A DNA stretch of 9,749 nt from Acidimicrobiaceae bacterium (GTDB lineage: Bacteria; Actinomycetota; Acidimicrobiia; Acidimicrobiales; RAAP-2), in assembly GCA_003157945.1 (NCBI GenBank), contig PMFY01000362.1, forward strand, positions 234 through 9,982, given 5' to 3'. Positions 1-5,401 of the stretch are shown here, in pieces; the first letter of the stretch is position 1; each line of letters opens with the position of its first letter. The translations under genes were made by a program, and so were the position numbers. The notes under the pieces were generated by a model, which was not told the DNA's origin, ran no database searches, and saw only the letters and a list, made by a program, of their open reading frames with translations.

Positions 1-2
1 AG

Positions 3-386
3 GTGGTCTTCGAGTGCATGACCACGCCCGCCCACCTGACCCACTTCTGGGGACCGACCGGTGTCAGTACGCCGCTCGCCAACATCACCGTCGAGCCCCG
101 TCCCGGGGGACGATTCGAGACCGTGATGGTCAACGACGAGACGGGGGAGGAGTACCCGATGCGCGGGGTGTTCGTGGACTTCGACCCGCCCCGCACGCTC
201 TCCTTCACCGAGGCCGACGTCGCCGGTGGGATGACGACGTCGATCACGTTCAACGACCTCGGCGACGGCCGGACCGAGACGGTCACCCATCAGACCAATG
301 TCCCGCTGATGCTGATGTCCGCCGAGGCGCAGGCCGGACTGGAGACCAGTTTCGTCAAGATGGACGCCTATCTGGCCAGCCTGTAG
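3..386 (+). CDS. AHSA1/SRPBCC-domain protein, 5' end missing
   Basis: The reading frame is open at the left edge of the window and ends at TAG 384-386, so the true start lies upstream. The visible 127 residues match the AHSA1-like (activator of Hsp90 ATPase homologue) branch of the SRPBCC/START helix-grip fold. They begin in the usual 'VFE.MTTPAHLTHFWGP' segment, which in full-length members follows about 15-20 residues of first beta strand. Next come the 'PGGRFE' turn, a strand with 'RGVFVDFDPPRTLSFTE', and the C-terminal amphipathic helix ending 'SFVKMDAYLASL'. Family members are small soluble proteins with a hydrophobic pocket, and bacterial ones are often toxin-antitoxin-like, stress or ArsR-linked. 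No specific ligand can be inferred here. A strong hairpin follows the stop. The fold assignment is secure; the function is unknown. Confidence 0.85.
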   Translation: MVFECMTTPAHLTHFWGPTGVSTPLANITVEPRPGGRFETVMVNDETGEEYPMRGVFVDFDPPRTLSFTEADVAGGMTTSITFNDLGDGRTETVTHQTNVPLMLMSAEAQAGLETSFVKMDAYLASL

Positions 387-402
387 GCGGTCGCATCCGC
401 CG

Positions 403-429
403 GGCTCGACCCACCGTCCGGGTCGAGCC
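403..429 (+). terminator. Hairpin terminator candidate after the AHSA1-like gene
   Basis: A perfect 10-bp inverted repeat, GGCTCGACCC at 403-412 and GGGTCGAGCC at 420-429, has a 7-nt loop and lies 16 nt after the stop codon. There is no T-run, which is common for GC-rich actinobacterial terminators. It would separate the upstream gene from the riboswitch transcript. Confidence 0.6.
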
Positions 430-461
430 GCCCCGGGATCCGGGGCCGGGTACTTCGGCCC

Positions 462-491
462 TTGTGTGCCGGGCACGCCCGGACGTACGGT
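462..491 (+). promoter_or_regulatory. Candidate promoter for the riboswitch transcript
   Basis: TTGTGT at 462-467 and TACGGT at 486-491 are separated by 18 nt. They resemble actinobacterial housekeeping-sigma elements (TTGnnn and TAnnnT). Transcription would begin near 497-499, about 40 nt before the conserved core of the c-di-GMP aptamer. The -35 match is only partial, so this is a proposal from position and spacing. Confidence 0.4.
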
Positions 492-529
492 GGGAACAGC
501 CCCGATCGCAAGGAATTACGGGGCGCAGT

Positions 530-605
530 GACGAGAAATGGCAAACCCGCCGTGAGGCGGGGACGCAAAACCACGGGACTCTCCGAGTCAGCCGGGCTGC
601 CGAAT
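530..605 (+). ncRNA. Cyclic di-GMP-I (GEMM-I) riboswitch aptamer
   Basis: The conserved GEMM-I core is present in order. GGCAAACC (540-547) leads into stem CCCGCC/GGCGGG (546-551/556-561), capped by the GNRA tetraloop GTGA (552-555). GGACGCAAAA (561-570) follows, then a second arm: CC 571-572 with GG 595-596, CGG 574-576 with CCG 592-594, and distal GACTC/GAGTC 577-581/585-589 with a 3-nt loop. The 3' strand TGCC (598-601) closes on GGCA (540-543). Aligned by eye to V. cholerae Vc2, G540, A567 and C600 correspond to ligand-contacting G20, A47 and C92. G rather than A at position 20 predicts c-di-GMP over 3',3'-cGAMP. The aptamer is in the leader of the beta-helix gene, about 60 nt before its start codon. 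Identity is strong from motif order and base pairing. The direction of control is not evident. Confidence 0.9.
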
Positions 606-640
606 CATCTGTGCTGAAGCCTGCACGACGACCAGCCGGC
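591..640 (+). promoter_or_regulatory. Possible expression-platform stem competing with the aptamer
   Basis: Bases 591-599 (GCCGGGCTG) can pair with 633-640 (CAGCCGGC) as eight base pairs with one bulged G (594). This would use the 3' strands of both the closing helix and the second arm of the aptamer, so the two structures are mutually exclusive. A second CAGCC at 642-646 is also complementary to 595-599. The pairing is seen in sequence; its role as a switch is inference. Confidence 0.4.
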
Positions 641-644
641 CCAG

Positions 645-663
645 CCTCTCGGAGTTGGAGGGG
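645..663 (+). promoter_or_regulatory. Shine-Dalgarno of the beta-helix gene with a potential masking hairpin
   Basis: The purine tract GGAGGGG (657-663) precedes ATG 666 and fixes that start. CCTC at 645-648 can pair with GAGG at 658-661 and would hide this site. No T-tract terminator is visible between the aptamer and the gene. Control of translation initiation is therefore more likely than premature termination, although the masking stem is short. Confidence 0.4.
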
Positions 664-665
664 CA

Positions 666-2171
666 ATGGGCTACGGGCAGGAGTCGCGCACCAGCGGAGG
701 ACCCGACGGGCGGCCGGCCGGTCGCCGGACGGCCGCCACGATCGCCGCCGGAGCGCTGATCGTGTGCAGCACGATCAGCGGGGCCGTGGTGGCCAGGTCG
801 ATCGGTGGGTCGCCGTCGGCCCATCCGGGGCGGGCGACGGTGGACGCGGTCGTGATGGCGAAGAAGACCGGTACGCCGACCGCGTCGGCACCGGCTCCGG
901 GACCCACGACGAGTTCGACCACGACGACCACGGCTCCGGTCGCGACCACGACCACCGTGCCGGCCGGGGGAGGCGGGCCGGCCACGACGTCGACCACGGC
1001 ACCGACCACGTCGACCACGACGACCACGACCACGACGCAGCCGGGCCGTCCGGGGCGCGGCGCTGCGACCGGACCCACGTCGCCACCTCCCGCATCGACG
1101 ACCACCACGACCGTGCCCGTCCCGAAGGGTGGACGTCCGGTGGGCCAGCCGACTCCCACGACGACGACCACGACATCCACGACCGTGCCCACGCTCCCGG
1201 TCATCGCCACCGATTGCAGCACGGACGTGTCCGCCGTGCTCAACGCCTACCTGGCCGCCCTACCGGATGGCTCGGTCTTCACGTCGCCGGCCTCGGCCTG
1301 CTACCTGGTCGACGAGGGCATCAACATCAGGCATCCCCTGACCATCGTGGGCGGCCGGTTCGAGGACGACTCGGACACGGTGCCGGCACGTATCCCGGGT
1401 CGCGAAGCACCCAGCCTCCACCCCATCATCCTGATCAAGGAGACGTCGGACGTCACCATCGACGGCGTCGATCTGGTGGGCGCGAACCCCACCGGGAAGT
1501 ACCATCCCGCGCTCGTCGGCCAGTCCGGTGTGGACATCCGGTCCTCGTCGGACGTGACCGTCCGGGACGTCACCACCCTCGACACCTTCGGTGACGGCAT
1601 GACGGTCTTCGTCGCCTCCGGAAAAGGCAAGGACAGGAACATCACGGTCGACGGACTGACCATCACCCGGGCCGGCCGTCAGGGGATCACCCCGGCCTTC
1701 GTGTCCGGTGCCACGTTCTCCCACGTCGACATCGTGTCGGCCGCCGACAGCGCCTGGGACTTCGAGAGCGACCTCCCCTCGATGGGGACCGGCGACATCA
1801 CGATCAGCGACTCGACCTGGAGGGGTCGGGTCAACCTGATCGAGCCGCTCACCGGACCGCTCACCTTCGACCACGATCAGGGCTCGGGCAGCCTGCTCCT
1901 CGACGACGGCACGGATCAGCCCATCATCGTGAGCGACAGCACACTGCTGCTGCCGGCCAACGACTGGGGGGACCCCTCGGCCGGGATCGTCCTGCACGCC
2001 GGCACGGCGACGTTCTCCCACGACGTCCTCGGTCGTGAGCCCAGCAAGAAGCCGCCGACGGGTCCGGCGTGGCACGCGGCCGGCACCTCGCACCTGACGT
2101 TCATCGACACCTCGGTCGCGGCACCACTCGGAACGTCGAGCGGGAGCGCGGTGGTGACCATCACGGGGTGA
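666..2171 (+). CDS. Membrane-anchored, Thr-rich-stalked right-handed beta-helix surface protein under a c-di-GMP riboswitch
   Basis: 501 aa in three parts. Residues 1-22 are charged and 23-43 form a hydrophobic segment, an uncleaved anchor or signal peptide. Residues about 50-178 are low complexity, with threonine runs at 81-124 and 144-174 broken by Pro/Gly, typical of a wall-spanning or glycosylated stalk. Residues about 180-500 resemble the pectate-lyase-like parallel beta-helix superfamily. They start with an N-cap-like 'DVSAVLNAYLAALPDGS' and 'ACYLVDEGINI', then turns such as 'SDVTIDGVDLVGAN', 'SDVTVRDVTTLDTFGDG', 'RNITVDGLTITRAGRQG' and 'GDITISDSTWRG'. Cys184 and Cys212 could form a disulfide near the cap. 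No lyase or hydrolase active site is evident, so glycan binding, adhesion or an unrecognised polysaccharide-modifying activity are all open. ATG 666 is supported by GGAGGGG at 657-663. The upstream aptamer implies regulation by c-di-GMP. Fold and export are fairly sure; function is not known. Confidence 0.88.
   Translation: MGYGQESRTSGGPDGRPAGRRTAATIAAGALIVCSTISGAVVARSIGGSPSAHPGRATVDAVVMAKKTGTPTASAPAPGPTTSSTTTTTAPVATTTTVPAGGGGPATTSTTAPTTSTTTTTTTTQPGRPGRGAATGPTSPPPASTTTTTVPVPKGGRPVGQPTPTTTTTTSTTVPTLPVIATDCSTDVSAVLNAYLAALPDGSVFTSPASACYLVDEGINIRHPLTIVGGRFEDDSDTVPARIPGREAPSLHPIILIKETSDVTIDGVDLVGANPTGKYHPALVGQSGVDIRSSSDVTVRDVTTLDTFGDGMTVFVASGKGKDRNITVDGLTITRAGRQGITPAFVSGATFSHVDIVSAADSAWDFESDLPSMGTGDITISDSTWRGRVNLIEPLTGPLTFDHDQGSGSLLLDDGTDQPIIVSDSTLLLPANDWGDPSAGIVLHAGTATFSHDVLGREPSKKPPTGPAWHAAGTSHLTFIDTSVAAPLGTSSGSAVVTITG
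906..1037 (+). repeat. First threonine-codon repeat tract (stalk)
   Basis: A degenerate trinucleotide repeat of ACC/ACG codons encodes residues 81-124 of the beta-helix protein, interrupted by Pro, Val and a short Gly run. Unit changes of 3 or 6 bp would keep the frame and alter stalk length, so the tract may vary between strains. Confidence 0.7.
1095..1184 (+). repeat. Second threonine-codon repeat tract (stalk)
   Basis: A second ACC/ACG-rich tract encodes residues 144-173, with two uninterrupted Thr runs (145-149 and 165-170). A Gly/Arg/Pro-rich spacer separates it from the first. It ends just before the beta-helix domain begins near residue 180. Confidence 0.65.
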
Positions 2172-2186
2172 ACCGGCGGTGCGGAT

Positions 2187-2209
2187 CGGCCCGGGCCCCG
2201 TCCGGGCCG
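2187..2209. terminator. Bidirectional hairpin terminator between convergent genes
   Basis: CGGCCCGG (2187-2194) and CCGGGCCG (2202-2209) form a perfect 8-bp GC stem with a 7-nt loop. It lies in the 65-bp gap between the convergent beta-helix and SDR genes and could serve both strands. There is no T-run. Confidence 0.6.
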
Positions 2210-2236
2210 GGCGGGTCGCCGTGGGCGCTCCGGTAC

Positions 2237-2941
2237 CTACCAGGGCACCGTCCGGCCGAGGTAGTCGAGGAACTGCAGGCCGGCCCGACCCCGTTGGGCG
2301 TCGACGGTCGTGACGAGCTCCGGGATGCTCTCGTCGATGCTCAGGCGGGCGTGAGGTCCACCGAGGGCGGTCCGGACCCAGCCGGGGGCCAGGAGCAGGA
2401 GGGTCCGACCGCTGTCACGGTGGCGGGCGGCGTAGCTGCGCATGAGCTGGTTGAGGGCGGACTTGCTGGCCCGGTAGATCTCGAAGCCGCCCCGTTCGTT
2501 GTTGGCGATGCTCCCCTGTCCCGAGGACATGATGGCGATCGTCCCGTGCGGGTCGACGAGGTGGCCGAGAGTCTCGACCACCCGCAGGGGGCTCAACGCA
2601 TTGGTGACCATGAGTCGGGTGAACTCCTCGGTGCTGACGTCCTCGACGGTCTCCTTCGGGCCGTTGGCGACACCCGCGTTGACGAAGAGCAGATCGAACC
2701 TCCGGGCGCCGAGCCGGTCGCGGAGCGCACGCACCTGGTCGGGCGAGTCGATGTCGACGTGCTCGATGTCCAACCGGCCACCCGCGGCGTCGTGCAGGTC
2801 GTGCAACGGGGTGCGGGCGGTACCGCGGACCGTCGCCACCACGGCGGACCCCCGGTCGAGGTACTCCGAGACGATCGCCAGGCCGAGGCCACGCGACGCG
2901 CCGATCACGAGAACGGTGGCATGGGCCGGGGTCGGGGTCAT
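2237..2941 (-). CDS. Short-chain dehydrogenase/reductase, C-factor/sniffer-like
   Basis: 234 aa, a full-length classical SDR. The NAD(P)-binding glycine motif GASRGLG is at 14-20, an acidic patch 'DID' follows beta 3 near 63-65, and NAG is at 88-90. The structural Asn is at 114, the catalytic Ser at 139 or 140, and YxxxK is Tyr156/Lys160. These are followed by 'PGWVRT' at 186-191. The segment after it, 'GGPHARLSIDES', is characteristic of the CsgA (C-factor)/sniffer branch rather than the FabG branch. It is presumably a cytosolic NAD(P)H-dependent carbonyl reductase; the substrate cannot be told. ATG 2941 overlaps the stop of the RNase D gene by 4 bp (2938-2941), so the two are almost certainly cotranscribed and translationally coupled. 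A hairpin terminator lies just past the stop. Confidence 0.92.
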   Translation of the reverse strand: MTPTPAHATVLVIGASRGLGLAIVSEYLDRGSAVVATVRGTARTPLHDLHDAAGGRLDIEHVDIDSPDQVRALRDRLGARRFDLLFVNAGVANGPKETVEDVSTEEFTRLMVTNALSPLRVVETLGHLVDPHGTIAIMSSGQGSIANNERGGFEIYRASKSALNQLMRSYAARHRDSGRTLLLLAPGWVRTALGGPHARLSIDESIPELVTTVDAQRGRAGLQFLDYLGRTVPW

Positions 2942-4179
2942 GACCCCGACCCGCGCGGGTGCCCCGGGGGATCGTCGTCGGCGCCGCCGGCTCCGCCCGT
3001 GAGGTCCGGACCGGCGGGGACGTGGGAGCGGGCCTCGAGCACCAGCTGGCCCCGGGGGTCGAAGGCGGCGCTCACCTCGCCGGCCAGGAGCCGCCGGATG
3101 GGGCCGCCGGCGAGGTCGCTGCGCCAGCCGTGGTCGAGGCGACTGGGCTCACCGACGACCAGGAGGGCGATGTCGGACCGGGTGGCGAGGAGCCCCTGGT
3201 CGAAGTCCAGCTGCTCGGCGATCTGGCGGACGAGCCCGGCACACACGGCCACGGCGACCGGGGAGGCCTTCGACTCGGCGGCGTCGGGCGGGAGGTGCAG
3301 GTCGTCCGCAGCCAGCGCTCGTCCCCGTTCGACCGCCTCCAGGATCTCGGCGGCACCGCCCCGGGCCAGGCTCCGCTCGTCGACGCCGCGCAGCTTCGCC
3401 AGCTCCTGGCGGTTGCGGGGTGGGCGCTGGGCGATGGTGAGGACCGCCAGGTCGGACAGCACCGACCGGCGGGGCCGGTCGACCTCGGCCGCTCGACGCT
3501 CCCGCCAGGCCGTCACCTCCTGGGCCACGCCGCGGGCGCGGCCGGTCAGCCGACGCACGTCCCCCACCTTCCACCAGGCCTCCTCCGGCAGGACGCTGCG
3601 TCGCTGGCCCGGGAGGACCTGCTGGCACTCCTCGAGGGCCCAGTCGAGCCGACCCCGCTGGCGGAGCCGCTCGACCATGGCGGCCCGCAGCGCCAGCAGG
3701 TGCTCGACGTCACCCGCGGCGTAGGCCAGTTGGCTGGCGGGCAACGGTCGCTGGAGCCAGTCGGAGAGCTGGTCGGCCTTGGGCAGGCTGATTCCGAGGA
3801 CCAGGTCGACCAGTCGCCCCAGTGAGGGCGACGAGATGCCGAGGAACCCGGCGGCGACCTGGGTGTCGAAGACCCGTTCGGGTGCCGCGCCGCACGCTCT
3901 GCGGAGGATGTCGAGGTCCTGTCCGGCTGCGTGGGCCACGGCGGTCCCCGGACCTTCGAAGAGGCGCCGGAGGGGTGCCGGGTCGACGGCGAGAGGGTCC
4001 ACCAGTGCGACCTCGTCCTGCCAGGCGAACTGGATCAGGGCCAGGGCCGGCCAGTACGTCCGCTCGGTGTGGAACTCGGTGTCGATGGCGTAGAACTGCT
4101 CGCCGGACAGTTCGTCGCAGAGCGCGTCGAGCCGTTCGGCGTCCATGATGAGGGTGGGTGCATCGTCGGGTGGGGACAC
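2938..4179 (-). CDS. rnd: Ribonuclease D (DEDDy 3'-5' exoribonuclease with HRDC domain)
   Basis: 413 aa. The N-terminal DEDDy exonuclease domain (about 8-175) has all metal-binding and catalytic residues: Asp33 and Glu35 in 'AIDTEFHTERTYWP', Asp88 in 'VAHAAGQDLDIL', and Tyr153/Asp157 in 'LAYAAGDVEHL'. An HRDC nucleic-acid-binding domain follows (about 206-290, with 'WKVGDVRRL' and 'RPPRNRQELAKLRGV'). A C-terminal HRDC-like region then runs to a disordered Gly/Asp/Pro tail. The family trims 3' ends of structured RNAs such as tRNA precursors. The start is taken as GTG 4179, because TACGTT lies 7 nt upstream in the geometry of a leaderless actinobacterial promoter and the alternative ATG 4146 lacks a ribosome-binding site. 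The gene sits between a small unknown gene and the coupled SDR gene. Confidence 0.95.
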   Translation of the reverse strand: MSPPDDAPTLIMDAERLDALCDELSGEQFYAIDTEFHTERTYWPALALIQFAWQDEVALVDPLAVDPAPLRRLFEGPGTAVAHAAGQDLDILRRACGAAPERVFDTQVAAGFLGISSPSLGRLVDLVLGISLPKADQLSDWLQRPLPASQLAYAAGDVEHLLALRAAMVERLRQRGRLDWALEECQQVLPGQRRSVLPEEAWWKVGDVRRLTGRARGVAQEVTAWRERRAAEVDRPRRSVLSDLAVLTIAQRPPRNRQELAKLRGVDERSLARGGAAEILEAVERGRALAADDLHLPPDAAESKASPVAVAVCAGLVRQIAEQLDFDQGLLATRSDIALLVVGEPSRLDHGWRSDLAGGPIRRLLAGEVSAAFDPRGQLVLEARSHVPAGPDLTGGAGGADDDPPGHPRGSGS

Positions 4180-4186
4180 TGGTGCG

Positions 4187-4192
4187 AACGTA
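4187..4192 (-). promoter_or_regulatory. -10 element for a possible leaderless RNase D transcript
   Basis: Read on the minus strand, TACGTT (TAnnnT) lies 7 nt before GTG 4179. This would place the transcription start at or next to the start codon. No convincing -35 is seen. The gene could therefore be expressed alone as well as from upstream. Confidence 0.35.
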
Positions 4193-4240
4193 CCCCAGCG
4201 GGTGGGCCGGACGTGACGGTGGCCCGCCGGGTCCGTCCGC

Positions 4241-4645
4241 TCAGGTCGACCAGGGCCAGCTGGCCCGGGTGCTCCCCGGCGTGTCGCGCATGGTCATGAA
4301 GGTCAGGTCGTCGGCCAGGAAGCAGATCCTGCGGGCGGCGTCCGTCAGCTCGTCGCCGGTCATCGAGGCCAGCGTCTCGCTCAGGGCGACCTGCTCTCCG
4401 TCCGACCCCGGCTCGACGCCACCGGTCAGCTGGGCGTGGAGCGCGACGATGCGCGTGGCGAACGGTCCGGGAAGCTGATCGACGAACCGCAGGGCGTCGA
4501 TGGTCCCGCTGCCGTAGGCCACGAAGAGCCGGTCGCGGAGGGGTCCGTCGGTGGTGGCCAGGCGGAGCGATGCGGCCACGAAGAGAGTGGTCGCGATCTC
4601 CAAGGTCAACTCCCCCGGGGCCCGCGGCGGCTCATTCACCGGCAT
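4241..4645 (-). CDS. Small protein of unknown function (134 aa)
   Basis: I do not recognise this family. Residues about 12-55 form hydrophobic helices ('LEIATTLFVAASLRLA', then 'LFVAYGSGTIDALRFVDQLPG'). A short linker with 'GGVEPGSDGE' follows, then a second helical part (about 86-121, 'LSETLASMTGDELTDAARRICFLADDL') and a disordered tail. There is no signal peptide, metal motif or HTH. It looks like a soluble all-alpha protein. It is the first gene of a minus-strand run, ending 61 bp before the RNase D start. A 20-bp inverted repeat lies 8 bp upstream of ATG 4645, suggesting repressor control. The ribosome-binding site is weak. Coding status rests on codon composition, a plausible helical sequence and the position of the upstream palindrome. 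Confidence 0.7.
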   Translation of the reverse strand: MPVNEPPRAPGELTLEIATTLFVAASLRLATTDGPLRDRLFVAYGSGTIDALRFVDQLPGPFATRIVALHAQLTGGVEPGSDGEQVALSETLASMTGDELTDAARRICFLADDLTFMTMRDTPGSTRASWPWST

Positions 4646-4652
4646 CTGCCTG

Positions 4653-4672
4653 CATGCAACGATGGTTGCATG
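4653..4672. promoter_or_regulatory. Perfect inverted repeat, candidate operator
   Basis: CATGCAAC (4653-4660) and GTTGCATG (4665-4672) are exact 8-bp arms around a 4-bp spacer. The repeat stands out in this GC-rich context because it is AT-richer. It lies 8-27 bp upstream of ATG 4645 on the minus strand. A TTTACA -35-like hexamer sits at 4684-4689 (minus), so the repeat would cover the -10/start region. The size suits a dimeric TetR-, GntR- or MarR-type repressor; which one is not known. Confidence 0.5.
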
Positions 4673-4762
4673 TACACGGGTGTGTAAACAGGGACTTTCC
4701 TCACATTCGGCCGCGCCGGACCGAGATGTTGTCGACGGGGATGACCGCGACTGCGGATCGCA

Positions 4763-4792
4763 GGAGTCGAGGAGTCGAGGAGTCGAGGAGTC
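4763..4792. repeat. 8-bp tandem repeat, 3.75 copies
   Basis: GGAGTCGA is repeated exactly three times (4763-4786), followed by a partial GGAGTC (4787-4792). It lies in the 188-bp gap 4646-4833, between the 3' end of the HTH-like gene and the promoter region of the 134-aa gene. Unit changes would not affect any coding frame. Confidence 0.8.
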
Positions 4793-4833
4793 AACCGGGC
4801 GGTGCCCGACCGGGCCGCCGTCCGGTGGTCAGC

Positions 4834-5319
4834 TCACTCGGAGCCGAGCGCGGGCACGCCGGCGGCCTCGAACTTGGCGATCTCCTTCTTGATGCGCCGG
4901 ACCATCTCGTAGCTGAAGCTCCACAGCTCGCAGATCTCACTGTCCGAGGCGCCTTCGGCGATCGCCACGCGGACGAGGTGCAGACGCAGGCGGTGCCTGG
5001 CGTTCTCGTACAGGCGGATGGCCGTGGACAGCGCCGGCCGCACCTCGGACGAGTGGTTCACCCGCATGGTGTCGGTGAAGGACTGGCCGGACGCGATGGC
5101 ATCGAGGACCTCGCGGGTGAAGTCGCAGTTCCGCTCGAGCTCCTCGATGAGCACCCGCGCGGCCGCGGCATGTTCCTGGGCCGCCGCCGACACCGAGGTC
5201 ACCAGATCCTCGGCCGGCGTGAACTCGTCTCGGGTGGGCACCGTGAACCTCGCTGTGGTGACGTGCCCGTCGAGTCCGTACCCGGCCTCTCGGGGCGCAG
5301 ATCCTTGCCTCCCGAGCAT
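4834..5319 (-). CDS. Small protein with C-terminal HTH-like segment, unknown function
   Basis: 161 aa from ATG 5319. A central helical region (about 42-85, with 'EHAAAARVLIEELERNCDF') precedes a longer helix, 'IRLYENARHRLRLHLVRVAIAEG'. A helix-turn-helix pattern then spans about 114-147: 'GASDSEICELWSFSYEMVRRIKKE'. This reads as helix, Gly turn, then a recognition helix followed by basic residues. It may be a small DNA-binding regulator or the partner of another protein. No known family is recognised. The start is uncertain: GTG 5241 (residue 27) has a better GAGG ribosome-binding site, and residues 1-26 look poorly structured. If it binds DNA, the inverted repeat at 4653-4672 is one candidate target, by proximity only. 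Confidence 0.72.
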   Translation of the reverse strand: MLGRQGSAPREAGYGLDGHVTTARFTVPTRDEFTPAEDLVTSVSAAAQEHAAAARVLIEELERNCDFTREVLDAIASGQSFTDTMRVNHSSEVRPALSTAIRLYENARHRLRLHLVRVAIAEGASDSEICELWSFSYEMVRRIKKEIAKFEAAGVPALGSE

Positions 5320-5379
5320 TCCACGTCAGCACCCCGCGTGCCGGAGATACCACCCCCCGTCGTTGTTCGCACCGTCGGA

Positions 5380-5397
5380 TCCGCCCGATCAGGCGGA
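5380..5397 (-). terminator. Hairpin terminator candidate after the SnoaL-like gene
   Basis: TCCGCC (5380-5385) and GGCGGA (5392-5397) form a 6-bp stem with a 6-nt loop, 4 bp beyond the stop codon of the minus-strand gene ending at 5402. No T-run follows, so the assignment rests on position. Confidence 0.45.
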
Positions 5398-5401
5398 CAG
5401 A

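Noticed and set aside
530..605. Alternative reading of the leader as a c-di-AMP (ydaO) riboswitch, the other second-messenger RNA common in actinobacteria
   Set aside because: GGCAAACC, GNRA-capped stem, GGACGCAAA and AGCCGGGCTGCC in order are specific to GEMM-I. The much longer ydaO architecture is absent.
14..1594. Plus-strand frame overlapping both the AHSA1-like and beta-helix genes and the riboswitch
   Set aside because: It crosses two better-supported genes and the structured leader. The His/Asp-rich part is the frame-shifted Thr-codon repeat.
2069..3724. Long plus-strand open frame (551 codons) across the SDR and RNase D genes
   Set aside because: It is antisense to two genes with complete catalytic motifs. 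The translation is Arg/Gly/Pro-rich with no family resemblance, as expected from high-GC shadow frames.
4201..4228. Inverted repeat GGTGGGCC/GGCCCGCC between the 134-aa gene and RNase D
   Set aside because: On the transcribed minus strand it has an internal C-A mismatch and a 12-nt loop with no T-run. It is too weak to call a terminator, so an operon remains possible.
4763..4792. Tandem repeat as the start of a CRISPR array
   Set aside because: The units are 8 bp and directly abutting with no spacers, and no cas-like genes are present.
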